The notes beneath the pieces were generated by a model. It had not been told where the DNA came from. It saw nothing but the letters and a program-made list of their open reading frames with translations, and ran no database searches. From assembly GCF_037176765.1 (NCBI RefSeq), contig NC_090023.1, positions 213,154,506-213,218,505 on the forward strand: a stretch of 64,000 nucleotides of DNA, given 5' to 3'. The stretch is from Anolis sagrei (lineage: Eukaryota > Chordata > Lepidosauria > Squamata > Anolidae). This document shows, piece after piece, positions 8,101 through 17,993 of this stretch. Numbering within the stretch: the first letter of the stretch is position 1; each line of letters starts with the position of its first letter. The translations under genes and the position numbers were made by a program.

Positions 8101-11100
8101 GACGTGAGAGCTATCTACCCCTTGGAAGGGAAATTCACACCTGTAAGAGATGTTACAGAGAAAAGGTGTCTCCACTGAAGCTTTATCACCAATCCTTGTT
8201 TCTACAACAAGCCAAATTTTTCAAAATCCAATAATCACAGGGACAGAAAGTGAGGTGAAATCTTCTGAACAGGGGCACAGGCAGCAAAACAAACACCATG
8301 AGGGGGTTAGCCCTTCCCTATGCTATCCAAAGCTTAGTTATATAGGTAATATATATATGGCTGGAGTTATACTTTAAAAATGTACCTGTTCCAACTTATA
8401 AACAAATTCAACTTAAAAACCAAACCTACATAATGTATCTTGTTTGTAACTTGGGGTCTGCTGGTACCCACTTTACCAACTCATAGTAGTGTGGAGTTTA
8501 TTTACAAGCCAAGTAAATATATTTGTATTGAAGACTAAATGCTATAATAATGTTTAGTTAGTTACAAATTCTATTTGAAATTACAATTTTATGTCAAGTG
8601 TATTGTCGCAGGCTTTTATGGCCAGAATCACTGGGTTGTTGTAGGTTTTTTCGGACTATATGGCCATGTTCTAGAGGCATTCTCTCCTGACATTTTGCCT
8701 GCAACTATGGCAAGCATCTTCAGAGGTAGTGAGGTGAAGTGTTTATCTAAAGTGTTCACACCTTTGAAGGAAACCACACACCCACACTCGTTTATCTTTC
8801 TCCCTTATGTCTTGTTCTGATCTTTTTTTTTGGGGGGGGGGGGAGCCTATGACTGTGTTAGTTCTGACAAAAACGATTCAGGCCATAGAATCATAGAGTA
8901 GGTGGAGACCACATGGGCCATCCAGTCCAACCCCCTGCCATGAAGGAAAAGCGCAATCAAAGCACCCTGTTGGCTCATGTTCAACTTGTTGTCCACGAAG
9001 ACGCCAAGATCTCTTACACATGGACTGTTGTCAAGATGAGTGTCACCTTCTATACGTGGGACGTCATCCTCTTCCACCAAGCGTGCAGCTTTGGGAGGGA
9101 CGCACATGGAGCAGTGAGGGAGGAAGGGGACACCCGCCTAGCCAGCCAGATCAGCCAAATTAATCTTGGCGATCAATGGGGTGACAGGTGTCGACGTCCC
9201 AGGTATAGAAGGAGTCTACCGAGGTCTCCAGTCATCGGTCCCGGGTATATGATAGCTGCGCTCCCCTGCTAGAACCTCCAAACAAGTTCAAGATGAGTGT
9301 CGGCCATCCTGTATCTGTACATTTAATTTTTTTCTGCCTAATACTACATTTTTTTTCTTGTCAAAGTAATGTATTTTTTGTCTTCCAGGAAGCCCTGCTC
9401 CAGGGCCTGTGCCTGAAGGAATCATCCGTCTCTACAGTATGCGCTACTGTCCCTTTGCACAGAGAGCACGACTTGTCCTGCAAGCCAAAGGAATTAAGTA
9501 AGATCAATATTAGTTACTTGTTTATTTAGTTTTTATGCCACTTTTTCCTCAGTACAGGACCCAAGGCCGCTTATAAAACATTTAAACCATCGTACAATCA
9601 AAATTCTTGAAAATTAAAGCATATTTTTATAAATTAGTAAAGGACAAAAATACAAAGGTTCTAATTTTCCCAAACACCATATTTCAAAATGGAAACAATA
9701 TGGTGCTGGAGGAGTGAAGTGGCAATCAGATTACAAATGTAAATCTCATGTACTCCCTAGCTTCCCAATCCCTATAGCAAGCATCCTCAAACTGTGGCCC
9801 TCCAGCTGTTTGGGCCTCCAACTCCCAGAAGCCCTAAGAAACTTGTTCAATTGTCAGGAACCCTGGAAGTTGAAGGCCCAAACAGCTGGAGGGCCACATT
9901 TTGTGAATACCTGCCCTATAGGTTCCTCTACTTCCATATCAACATCCTGGTTGCAAACACCCCTCAAAGTTTTAGCAGGTCATCTTCCAAGCTTTCCACA
10001 TGTTCTCAATTCCTGGCAATATCCCTAGGTGCATCTTTCATAGAAATTATCCAAGATGACCTGCTCTTGGATATTAATTTCATCTTCATTGGCATAATAC
10101 TTCCAGAAATGTGTCAGAAGGGAAACTGCCATCAACAAAGTAGTCCAGAAATGACAATACAGTGGGTCTTCGTTGACTTGCTTTTCTGACTCTGTGGCCT
10201 ATTCTGAAGCTTCCTGCATTGCAGTTTCCTGTTCTGGCTTACGTTGCTCCATCCTCAGGTTCTACTCACACACTTTCATCTTCTGGATGTCTTAATCTGT
10301 ATTTTGAAGGATGATTACATGTTCCTTTGGGAAATGCAGTGGATGGATGAGATTACCTACAAGATTCCTGCTGGCATGGCGAAGATCTTTCCTATGAAAA
10401 AGTAGCAGAGAAACAAATTTATAGATAAGAGCAACAAATTACATTATTGGCCATGGCAGATGACATATTTTCTAATTCCAGAAACATTTGTGGACTTGCC
10501 GATACATAGCGCTGTTACCTTGTCCTAAGAAAGTGTTAAGGATCAGTCTATTCCAGGGCCATGTTTTGACAATAGGTTACTATAAGCTGAGAGGAATGGA
10601 TTTCTCAGTAAGAGGGGTGTATATCATCCTGTCTCCATTATTAAGACATGGTTTTGCTTGACTAGCCTGCTGTAAGACCAGCAGAGAAGTACATTACATG
10701 ACCTTCGCAGGAGAGGCAGGCATAGCTAGGCTTCCCACACCTGTCTCAATGGAGTAAAGAAAAGGTTCACTGTTACTGCCTGCAGTTTCAGCTGCAGGAC
10801 TGCTACTGTATTGTACTTTTTGACTACCCAAGAACCAGAGGTCTCTGTGTGTTGTACGTTATGTTAAATATGTAAAAAAAATAATGGTAACCAGGTTCAA
10901 GGAAAGGCACTGCAGCACATATATCACCAAGGGGAAACCAGCAGAAAAATGGAAGATTGTAAGCTTTTGTAGCACTGAATATAGTGAACATTGTGATGTA
11001 TTGTATCTTTGTAATGTTGCTGAGCAATATTTTATAGCTAGAATGTTAGTCTTTTATATCAATAAATATACAGTTGATGTAAATTTCTAAGCCTTATCTT

Positions 11101-14100
11101 GCAGTTTCCCAAGGTTAGTGATTTTTGAAAATGCAAATGGGCAGAAATGATTGGATAGTGTTTAGAAATTTGATTACTTTTACTATTCACTCTTGTAGTG
11201 AGAAACTGCTGTCAAAAATAACTGCTGTTCTTTTCCATGTCGTCCTCTTTAGTCATGAAATTGTGAATATAAACTTGAAAAATAAACCTGATTGGTTTTT
11301 TGAGAAAAATCCTTTTGGCGCTGTCCCTGTGTTGGAGACAAGCAAGGGTCAGCTGATTTATGAGTCTCCAATCACTTGTGAGTATTTAGATGAAGCATAC
11401 CCCGAGAAGAAGCTATTCCCACAAGATCCTTATGAGAAAGCTTTCCAGAAGATGATCCTGGAACTGTTCTCCGCAGTGAGTACTGAAGGACAATGGGAAA
11501 TCAGTTTAACTTGTTAGATCGGTAGTTCCCAATCTGTGGCCATGGACCACCAGTGGCCCGCAAGGACTAAAATTTCAAATTCTGCTCTCCAGAGTTGCAG
11601 TCCAGTGCCCAAACTGTGGCACCATACTGGCTCCAGAGACAACTACATGTTAAGGCCAGTGGGGAATTACACACAATCAACACATGTTTTCTCAAGCAGT
11701 GGGAGATAGGATGCAGGGTGCCAGACTTGCAGGTTCACTTTATGTTCATTTTCCAGGCAAATGATATTACATTTAATTGCCATTCATTTCTATGTATCAT
11801 TATTAAATTTGCTAGAAGTTTTGATAACAAATTTTAAGAATACATTCAACACCACCCGCCCAACTTGGTTGCTTTGCTACATCGGCTATTGCTGCAAGTA
11901 ATGACAGTGTGAATAAATTGTCAATATTTGCTTGAGATAGTGCTTGCAGTTCTGGAGGGATTCTTAATTTATTGAGTCTCATAGACTTAGCAAGGGGATT
12001 TGGTTAACCAGTTAAAATTCATGAGTAAACCAGGTTATTTTTTTAACCTGAAAAATTCCTCTACAACAGAGCCGATAGCATTTGGTATCAGGCCTGTAGC
12101 CGGGGCGGGGCGGGGCGGGGCGGGGCGGGGCGGGGGCTACAGGCTTGATACCAAATGCTATAGGCTCTGTTGTAGAGGAAGGAACTGGCAAAACCCATCT
12201 CCTTGTCTACAAAATTAATGAGATTATCACAAGTCAGTGAGTGATTTGAAGGTACATATATACACACACTATTTAAGAAAGGGGAAAAGCAAGGCTTACA
12301 TCTTTAGTGACACCTTTAACGATGTCCATTAGGGTTAAAATACTTTGGGGGACTTCCTGATGAATTAAAATACAACTCCCACAATCCCTCACCATTGGAA
12401 AACACCCAGTGAAATTGCTTTTAAAAATTTAGAATGGTTCAGGAGTAGAAGCTGAATTTGGATGCAAATAACAATGCTCTTATTGACAATAATATTGGAT
12501 AGCAGTGTATCAATTTTCATAAATCTGATGGTGGTGGCAGGATTTTGCCTTGTACTTTAGTCACATAGCTTGCGTATCTTCCTTGAATTTGAATGTACAG
12601 CTTTTCTACAGCTTGATAATTGTGCAATTTCTGCTTTAATTAGCTGCCTTCTCTGGGCTACAAACATATTTTGGGCGTGAAGAAGGGAGAAGATGTGTCC
12701 GCTGTGAAAAAAGAGTACTGTGAAAAGCTTCTCAAATTAGAAGAGGTGAGAGTCGGGAATTCCCAAAGAAAGCTGCAAAACCCATTTGTGGGTTGGAGCA
12801 GTGGTTTTTGTGCACATGTTTTGTACACTTTGCTGACTAAACCTAGGTATCTATGTACATCTAGATAACTTTGTGGTTCTACTCCCAGAAAAATGGATTG
12901 AAGATGAGTTAAGGATCATATTGCTCCGCACTTTAGGATCGTATTTTTAAAGAAGTAGGAGTCCCTGGTAGTGCAGTGTGTTAAAGCACTGAGCTGCTGA
13001 ACTTGCTGAACAAAAGGTCAGTGGTTCGAATTCGGGGTGAGCTCCCACTGTTATCTCCAGCTTCTGCCAACCTAGCATTTCGAAAACATGCAAATGTGAG
13101 TAGATCAATAGGTACCACTTCTGCGGGAAGGTAACAATGCTCCATGCAGTCATGCCAGCCACATTACCTTGGAGGTGTCTACGGACAACGCTGACTTTTT
13201 GGCTTAGAAATGGAGATGAGCACCACCCCACAGAGTCGGACATGACTAGACTTAGTGTCAAGGGGAAACCTTTACCTTTACTTTATCTTTTATATAAATG
13301 CTTCATGGTTTTTAGGAGAAGGAAACCTAATATTCCAATCCTAAAAGCAACTGAAATAGGGGAACACTCAAACTAGTGGGTCTTCCACATAACGGCTATT
13401 AGCTCACTCTAGAAAAACTTCAGCTCATCCACTCTAAGTGCATTCCACTAGAGGGAGCCATCCATGCACTTGGATAAATTTAAGTTTTATATACCATTTA
13501 TTCAGACCATGCAGAAAAATATAACAAAATAAAAAATCCCCAAGGAACAAACCCCTCTGTTGGGCAGTTCCAAAGCACAAAGTACATTATGTTATGCATG
13601 CTTTTACTGATTTTCTTTATCAGGAAAGATGTTAAAAAGCAGGAGGCAATGATGATGTTAGAGTCACATGCCTACATTCTGTTTGAGATATTGTAAATCG
13701 AGATGTCCTATATGTTTTCCTTATTTAATAGTTTAGAAACTCCTTGAGAAATTTAATGTCCTCTGCAATTATAAGGAGCAGTTAGATTCACACAGGACAG
13801 GGACATGTGGATCTCAAGATAATTTTTTCTGTTTCTATTGGAATTGAAAATTTACCACTTGTCTCTTGTTCTCACCTGGACCATAAATGTCCTCTGCCAG
13901 CATTGAAATTTTCCAATGATATCTTAACTAACAACATCACAGTTAGAATGTAAGCCTTTTAGTATAAAATCATCACACTTTTTTACCTGCATATAGAGTC
14001 TACTAAGGAACAGCAACCATCATGTTGATCAGCTGAAACACCACTTAAACTCTTTCTTTAATTCTATTTTAATGTTTGTATATGTTTAGGGTAGAAATAA

Positions 14101-14582
14101 TGCTGCTGCTGATGATGATGATGATGATAATGATGATAATAATAAAAAAAAAACTTCAGTTTCTGTGTGGCCTTGTAATATGCTGTACTAAAAGGTGTGC
14201 TAGTTAGAAGTCTCCTGTCTCTTTCCTTTTCAGATTTTGGTGAACCGTAAAACCAAGTTCTTTGGTGGGAACTCAGTAACCATGATTGACTACCTGATCT
14301 GGCCATGGTTCGAGCGCTTGGAGCTCTTCCAGTTACAAGAGTAAGCCTTTTGAACCTTTTATTCTTCCAAACTTGAATATTCTTCTGCCAGTTTTCCTTC
14401 AGTTCTTTACCAGTGTCACAGTGTAGTCAAAGAGCAGCATAGAGAAGAAAGACAGGAAAGAAAGTCTGACAGCCTCCTTTCCTGTACTCTCACTTAAATA
14501 TAAAACAGCAAGTCAGAGGTTGGAGAAGCTGCTATTTTGGAACTGTTGCATCCAGAATCTTCTAATCAGCATAGCTATTTTG

Positions 14583-14626
<44 letters not shown>

Positions 14627-16615
14627 TGTGCTATATGGTGTACAGCAAAAGTGATAATGGTGTAAAAGAACTTGATTCTTGTGCAGCTGTTGTTGGATGA
14701 AAATTGCTACTGAAATATTGAGCAAGCATAAATAGTGTCAAACTATGGTCTTCCTGGTGGCACAGTGGGTTAAATCGTTGAGCTGCTGAACTTGCTGACC
14801 AAAAGGTCAGTGGTTCAAATCTCCCGCTGTTAGCCCCAGCTTTTGCCAACCTAGCAGTTTGAAAACATGCAAATGTGAGTAGATAAATAGGTACCATTTT
14901 TGCGGGAAGGTAATAGCACTCCATGCAGTCATGCTGGCCACATGACATAGGTGTCTACGGACAATGCTGGCTCTTTGGCTTAGAAATGGAGATGAGCACC
15001 ACCACCACCACCCCAGAGTTGGACATGACTGGACTTAATGTCAAGGGAAACCTTAACTTTGCTTATGGTCAGGTTTAGAAACTAATTAGAGAAAGATCAC
15101 ATTTCTTTGGCCAGCAGACATTCATCCCCAGTTAGTTAGGTTCTGTCATTGGAGAAATCCATCTTACACATCTGTTTGGTAAAAGCAAACACTAGCAGTA
15201 AGTTCAGGTCTGCAATTTTGTTCTTTGACATAATTTTAGATCTGACCTTAACTTCAAATCCATTTTACCTGCTAATCTATCTTTTAGAGCCTTGTTTTTT
15301 AAAAAAGAGAAAGGAAATTGAAATCTAGAATAAATCAAATCTTGTAGAGAAACCTCTTCAGGTAGTAGCAAAGGAAGCTGGATCTGTGGCTTCAGTGAAG
15401 TGGGGTGTGCCACAAGTATGTTTCACTTTGAGAAAAAAAGGAAGTTACTGGGGAAAACAAGCACATGAGAAACAGGAAGAGGAAAAGGAGCCAATTCCAC
15501 AAGGTCAATGAAGTGACATCCATAGCCAGCTCCTTCTCTTCTTCTGTAGGATAAGTGTCTGTTTTGCTTGGCACAGGAAGGGAGGGCAAAACAGAAACAT
15601 GGAATACGTCTATTTCCTGAACACTCTATGGCAGCCCCAACTTTAAAAGGCAGACACAGAACTATTGATAATTAAGTATTGCAAAAGGGAACTAACTACA
15701 AATAAACAATTATTTGTGGGTTGCTGTCCGTTTTCCTGGCTGTATGGCCATGTTCTAGAAACATTCTCTCTTGACGTTTTGCCCACCACTATGGCAGGTA
15801 TCCTCAGAGGTTATGAGGTCTGTTGGAAACTAGGCAAGTAAGGTTTATATATCTGTGGAATGTCCAGGGTGGGAGAAAGTCTGTTTGAGGCAGATTCCCC
15901 CAGGCAGTAACAAGCCACACCTAAAAACTGTCAGGCCATCAAATGCTAATCAAGATGGCCAATTGAAGCATTCACACTTGCCTCAAACAGACAAGAGTTC
16001 TTTCTCCCATCCTGGGCATGCCAAAGATATATCAACCCCACTTACTTAGTTTCCAACAGAACTCACAACCTCTGAGGATGCCTGCCACAGATGTGGGTGG
16101 AACGTCAGGAGAGAATGCTTCTGGAACACGGCCATACAGCCCTGAAAACTCACAGCAACCCAGTGGTTCCGGCCACGAAAGCTTTGTCAACAAATAATTC
16201 TTTGTTAGTGGCTACTTTTTACATTGTACTAGTCCTGTGTTGCTGTCTCAGCCACATGCTTTTGACAACTGCAATTAAAACAGCCAGCATTGGAGGTCCT
16301 GTGAGTGTGCATCTAAAACTGCTAAACTGAATGACTGGCAGACGTTTTCCAGATTCTGGGTCTTCCCCAACTCCCAGCGCTGTGTCACTGAACCAGAATA
16401 TTCAAAGGTGCGTTTCACAGTTAAATTCAAAACATTTTCTGTTCTCCTACAGCTGTCTGGATCATGTTCCAAAACTAAAACAATGGGTCGAAGTCATGAA
16501 GCTGGATCCAGCTGTCCAAGCAACAATGTCAGATGCTCAGAAGATCAAAGGTTTCTTTGAGCTGTACCTGAAAAATAGTCATGAGGCCTGTGACTATGGG
16601 GTTTCAGCTAGCTAG
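5121..16615 (+). CDS. GSTO1: Glutathione S-transferase omega, complete gene, 6 coding exons
   Basis: The spliced coding exons are 5121-5154, 9389-9497, 11253-11475, 12644-12745, 14234-14340 and 16453-16615. They total 738 nt (245 codons plus stop) with unbroken phase and GT/AG borders throughout. The product starts [12 protein letters not shown], has the omega N-terminal extension, and carries YCPFA with catalytic Cys32 (cysteine, not the Tyr/Ser of other GST classes). The thioredoxin-fold motifs FGAVPVLE and [15 protein letters not shown] follow, then the alpha-helical C-domain with [22 protein letters not shown]. Length and Cys position match vertebrate GSTO. CPFA favours GSTO1 over GSTO2 (CPYS in human GSTO2). 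The family performs glutathione-dependent thiol transfer, dehydroascorbate reduction and methylarsenate reduction in the cytosol. Only one GSTO copy is visible. Introns hold SINEs, PLEs and MITEs. Confidence 0.97.
5280..5460. mobile_element. Palindromic MITE (CTACAGTGTAGA / CAAACTACAA type)
   Basis: CTATGGAATCCTAGGAGG, TTGGTGCCTCATCAAACTAC and AGTGGTGTCAAACTGTATTC belong to the same palindromic family as 22297-22500. It lies in the first GSTO intron. Confidence 0.5.
5561..5742. mobile_element. Near-perfect palindromic hAT-like MITE
   Basis: The arms at about 5563-5645 and 5652-5740 are nearly exact inverted copies: AAACCAGGCATGGTCCAACT, TGGGCCCTCCAG, GACTTCAACTCCCAT and CCTCAGGACCCTTCC, against the reverse order. 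The end CAGGCATGG...CTTGGGCCCTCC is a widespread squamate hAT-type terminus. A one-armed relative is at 20535-20635. Confidence 0.7.
6014..6553 (-). mobile_element. tRNA-derived SINE (second family), split by a hAT MITE
   Basis: Read on the minus strand it starts GAGCCCCTGGTGGCTCAATG with tRNA-like A and B boxes (GGTTCAAATC). It continues through GGACATGAGAGAAGCCCC, CATCCGGGCATCCCCTGGGC and ACCAGAAGCAACTTGCAG, and ends in a TCCTGACA-type tail. The 272-bp hAT element at 6134-6405 sits inside it. The relative at 53051-53250 is in the other orientation. Confidence 0.75.
6126..6413 (-). mobile_element. Non-autonomous hAT element with 8-bp TSD
   Basis: Target duplications TTGTGGGG lie at 6126-6133 and 6406-6413. 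The element 6134-6405 has ends CAGGCCCATAGCCAGGATTT and CAGGCATGTAGCCGGGGG (reverse complement). An 8-bp duplication is characteristic of hAT. The second copy, at 33019-33299, is inverted relative to this one. It contains poly-G/poly-C runs and no coding frame. Confidence 0.85.
6602..6787. mobile_element. Penelope-like element terminal repeats, inverted pair
   Basis: Two about 90-bp copies face each other: a minus copy at 6602-6690 and a plus copy at 6695-6787. Each reads GGATGCTTGCCATAGATGCA, GGCGAAATATCAGGAGAG and ACATGGCCATATAGCC in its own direction. This is the terminal unit of the PLE family that includes the GIY-YIG coding fragment at 20680-21240. Each copy holds a hammerhead-like core, here with a changed CTGA (CTCAGGA). 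Confidence 0.65.
7102..7468 (-). mobile_element. LINE fragment (same family as 1187-2197), 3' part
   Basis: It is the same order of sequence as 1187-1540 (GCGATCCCT, GTGACTGTGGAGCC-like, GTTTCCAGGTGGAA, GGGCCAGGGCTTCCCAGTTC, TCTTTAAATCTCTTTTCCTG), more diverged. It continues at 7939-8060 after an insert. Confidence 0.75.
7469..7938. mobile_element. About 470-bp insert in LINE, possible solo LTR (fossil)
   Basis: A 6-7-bp repeat (CCAACAT) flanks this segment, which is absent from the LINE consensus inferred from 1187-2197. It begins TGTCAGAA and has no coding content. Size and TG start would suit an old solo long terminal repeat, but the other end is unclear and no internal region is present. 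The family is undetermined. Confidence 0.3.
7939..8060 (-). mobile_element. LINE fragment, continuation of 7102-7468
   Basis: It matches 1541-1660 of the first LINE copy (ACATTCCGTTTTCCGTTCTT there, CATTCCATTTTCCATTCTTG here; then GCCCAGTCCGGCGGAGTTGA). Confidence 0.75.
8589..8735 (-). mobile_element. Penelope-like element 3' terminal fragment with hammerhead-like core
   Basis: On the minus strand it reads CCTCTGAAGATGCTTGCCAT, AGTTGCAGGCAAAATGTCAG, then AACATGGCCATATAGTCC and ACAACCCAGTGATTCTGGCC, to GCGACAATAC. It is the PLE terminal family. The core lies at 8689-8723. Confidence 0.7.
8883..9070 (-). mobile_element. CR1 LINE fragment
   Basis: On the minus strand it encodes [20 protein letters not shown] (the CR1 RT thumb region), then jumps to the 3' UTR motif GTTGGACTGGATGGCCCATG and ends near the TCTATGATTCTATG-type tail (ATAGAATCATAGAG on +). 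It is internally deleted. Confidence 0.7.
9389..9497 (+). CDS. GSTO1: GSTO1 coding exon 2 (active-site Cys)
   Basis: The exon follows a tcttccag acceptor. It encodes [20 protein letters not shown] then [15 protein letters not shown], including catalytic Cys32, and ends at a gtaaga donor after two bases of a codon. Confidence 0.97.
9776..9912. mobile_element. Palindromic hAT-like MITE
   Basis: Inverted arms: TCAAACTGTGGCCCTCCAGC, TGTTTGGGCCTCCAACTCCC, against the reverse complement of GAAGTTGAAGGCCCAAACAG, CTGGAGGGCCACATTTTG. It is the same broad family as 5561-5742 and lies in GSTO intron 2. Confidence 0.65.
10190..11240. other. GSTO intron 2, nothing recognised
   Basis: No repeat family or conserved coding segment was recognised here. 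The short open frames lack codon bias and splice context. Confidence 0.4.
11253..11475 (+). CDS. GSTO1: GSTO1 coding exon 3 (glutathione-binding region)
   Basis: It encodes [20 protein letters not shown], then [19 protein letters not shown] and [15 protein letters not shown], up to KMILELFSA. It carries the cis-Pro (VPVLE) and E-S residues that contact glutathione in the family. The acceptor is cctctttag and the donor gtgagt, phase 0. Confidence 0.97.
11516..11590 (+). mobile_element. hAT terminal fragment
   Basis: GGTAGTTCCCAATCTGTGGC and CATGGACCACCAGTGGCCCG match the common vertebrate hAT terminus (GTTCCCAACCTGTGGTCC...). Only one end is visible. Confidence 0.45.
12057..12180. repeat. 45-bp-arm hairpin with (GGGGC)n loop
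   Basis: The left arm 12057-12101 (TTCCTCTACAACAGAGCCGA, TAGCATTTGGTATCAGGCCT, GTAGC) is the near-exact reverse complement of 12136-12180. The loop is about six GGGGC units ending in GGGGG. It lies in GSTO intron 3 and can form both a cruciform and, in the loop, a G-quadruplex. Confidence 0.9.
12644..12745 (+). CDS. GSTO1: GSTO1 coding exon 4
   Basis: This is a 102-nt phase 0-0 exon encoding [20 protein letters not shown] through EKLLKLEE. It is the least conserved part of the alpha-helical domain and aligns with the family's VPSL...FTKLEE segment. The donor is gtgaga. Confidence 0.93.
12959..13286 (+). mobile_element. Sauria-type SINE
   Basis: It has a tRNA-like head (GTTAAAGCACTGAGCTGCTG, GGTTCGAATTC B box), then CCAACCTAGCATTTCGAAAA, CATGCAAATGTGAGTAGATC, GGAGGTGTCTACGGACAACG and the BovB-like tail CAGAGTCGGACATGACTAGA, ending in (CCTTTA)n. 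GSTO intron 4. Confidence 0.92.
14234..14340 (+). CDS. GSTO1: GSTO1 coding exon 5
   Basis: It encodes [20 protein letters not shown] then [15 protein letters not shown], the highly conserved omega C-domain motif. The acceptor is ttttcag; the donor is gtaagc after two bases of an Asp codon. Confidence 0.97.
14586..14626. repeat. (TA)n microsatellite
   Basis: A perfect AT dinucleotide run of about 40 bp in GSTO intron 5. Confidence 0.95.
14748..15056 (+). mobile_element. Sauria-type SINE
   Basis: Same order of blocks as 12959-13286: head GGTGGCACAGTGGGTTAAAT, B box GGTTCAAATC, body and a CCAGAGTTGGACATGACTGG tail. An interior (ACC)n expansion is at about 14997-15012. Confidence 0.9.
15711..16195. 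mobile_element. Penelope-like element, inverted terminal copies with hammerhead-like cores
   Basis: The left arm (15711-15905, minus sense) and right arm (about 15985-16195, plus sense) are inverted copies. Their terminal units contain CCTCTGAGGATGCCTGCCAC, GGAACGTCAGGAGAGAATGC and AACACGGCCATACAGCCC. Between them lies CCACACCTAAAAACTGTC, the spacer also seen next to the coding fragment at 20680-21240. This fits a PLE whose 5' part is inverted. GSTO intron 5. Confidence 0.7.
16453..16615 (+). CDS. GSTO1: GSTO1 coding exon 6 and stop
   Basis: It encodes [20 protein letters not shown] and ends [16 protein letters not shown] plus VSAS, then TAG at 16613. The ACDYG ending matches the family C-terminus, with four extra residues. 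Confidence 0.96.
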
Positions 16616-16925
16616 TGGCAAAGCATACTGCATAGCTGTTGTTGCAGAATCTCTATCTGATACCTAAGGTGTGTCGCTCATTTGTTGTATGGGCCTGTGC
16701 TGTATTTCTTCCTCTAAAGAAAAAAAGCAGAAAATGGGGACAGGAAGAACATTTGCAAATTCTTCTTTCTTCCAAAGTTGTGATGCCACTCTATCCCTAG
16801 ACACAACTTTAATGTAGTTGGTTGTTGGTTGGTTCCTATTGTTGGTTGGTTGGTTACTATTGTTAGTTCTGTTGCTGTTTTAAAACCAATTGTTTCCTCT
16901 CAGCAATAAATATACTTTCAACACA
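16616..16925 (+). other. GSTO1: GSTO1 3' UTR and polyadenylation signal
   Basis: About 300 bp follow the stop codon. A canonical AATAAA lies at 16905-16910 in an A/T-rich context, with T-rich and GT-rich sequence after 16925, so cleavage is expected near 16925-16930. A (GTTG)n-like microsatellite at about 16821-16875 lies inside the UTR. Confidence 0.7.
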
Positions 16926-17460
16926 GACTTTTCTTGTCTCCTTTTGTGTGCAACATTGAGCAAAATTACACAGTTCTGCTTAGATTTGTTTCCACTATAC
17001 TGAGTATTTGCTGGCCAAATCACAGTGCCTCTTCACAAGCTCAATGTACCTTTGAAGACTGTTACCTTTTTAAAAAAAATATCTAGGAGCTGAAAATGGG
17101 AAAGGAAAAACCCCACATGTTTTCCCTGACCAAAGGCATGTATAAAGTTGCCAATATACCTCCAGATTAGTGTGTTGTACCAGAAATGTGAAACTTAAAA
17201 AATAGAAAGTTGTATTTGGAATAAACTTTGAAGCACCAACATTTGATGGAGATTATGCCAAAAGAAAATATTATGAGATTCTTAATGCTGTTGCCTTTGT
17301 ATTAGATAACATTATGTAACAATTAAAACAATCTGTGCCAGGTTTTAAAGTGTTATTTCCTGTTTAATCGTGCAATGTTTACTTTGAAAGTAGTTGTTCT
17401 ACTCCAGAAACGTTGTTTTTGTGACTACCACAAACTATGTTGAATTGGTTGAGACTCTTA
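16926..17460. other. Intergenic, nothing recognised
   Basis: AT-rich sequence downstream of the GSTO polyadenylation site without a recognisable repeat or coding signal. Confidence 0.4.
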
Positions 17461-17464
17461 TAAC

Positions 17465-17945
17465 ATGCCTCCCAGCCAATGAGGGGAGAAGTTTTGGGGA
17501 GAGGAAGGGCGGGGCGGGATTTCGGCACGGCAGCCATCGCACTATACAAAGGGCAGCACATGGCTCAGAGGCTCATTGTGAGCCCAGGAAGGGAAGGAGA
17601 AAGAGAAAGAGAAGGGTGGTTGTGAAGGGAGGTTGGAAGAAGAGCGGTTGGAAGAGCAGGGCAAGCAGAGAAGGGCTGGGAGCAGGGCTGTTGCTTGCCT
17701 GCCTTGCAGCCGGTTGTGTGTTGTTGCTGTTGGGGGGGGGGGGGGAGAGAAGACAGGGCAGCAGAGAACCAGGGCAGGGAGAAGGGCTGTTGTGCAATCG
17801 TGTCTGCCATTAATGAAGCAATTTGGAAATTTTGGAAAGTTCTGAATTTTTTTCAGAAACATTCAGAATTCTTTTCCGAACCGAACCACCAGCGCCCCTA
17901 TATCCGAAACGAGTTTTGAACCATTTTTTTTAATCAACCAAGCCT
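17465..17945. other. CpG- and purine-rich intergenic segment, origin unclear
   Basis: It starts with CAGCCAATGAGGGGAGAAG, includes GGGCGGGGCGGGATTTCGGC and a purine-rich part, a G run (17731-17743), then an A/T-rich end ATCAACCAAGCCTA. The frames in it are low complexity. It could be a promoter-like remnant or part of an unclassified transposon. Confidence 0.35.
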
Positions 17946-17993
17946 AATACACAGGGCAGGGTGCAATGCTCATTTCCCAATCCCCCTCTTCAG

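Larger units (their letters stand above)
7073..8466. mobile_element. Tigger-like Tc1/mariner element, interrupted by LINE and a further insert
   Basis: The ends TACAGACAGTCCCCAAGTTA and (reverse complement) CAGCAGACCCCAAGTTACAA are flanked by TA. The internal part from 8060 on (CTACAATGGGGATGAGACAA, GAAGGGAAATTCACACCT, TGTCTCCACTGAAGCTTT) matches the uninterrupted copy at 25259-25671 in reverse. A LINE fragment sits near its left end. Confidence 0.65.

Noticed and set aside
9110-9290. A CpG-rich stretch just upstream of GSTO1 exon 2, considered as an alternative GSTO1 promoter or exon.
   Set aside because: No frame continues into exon 2 with a suitable donor, and exon 1 at 5121 gives the conserved N-terminus.
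12959-13080. tRNA-like A and B boxes in the SINE heads.
   Set aside because: These are SINE heads without a cloverleaf or anticodon arm that folds; not tRNA genes.
17394-17862. Several overlapping frames on both strands and a CpG-rich segment suggesting a gene between GSTO1 and CFAP43.
   Set aside because: The frames are low-complexity (poly-Ser/Pro, poly-Gly) and overlap a G run; no exon-like borders fit.
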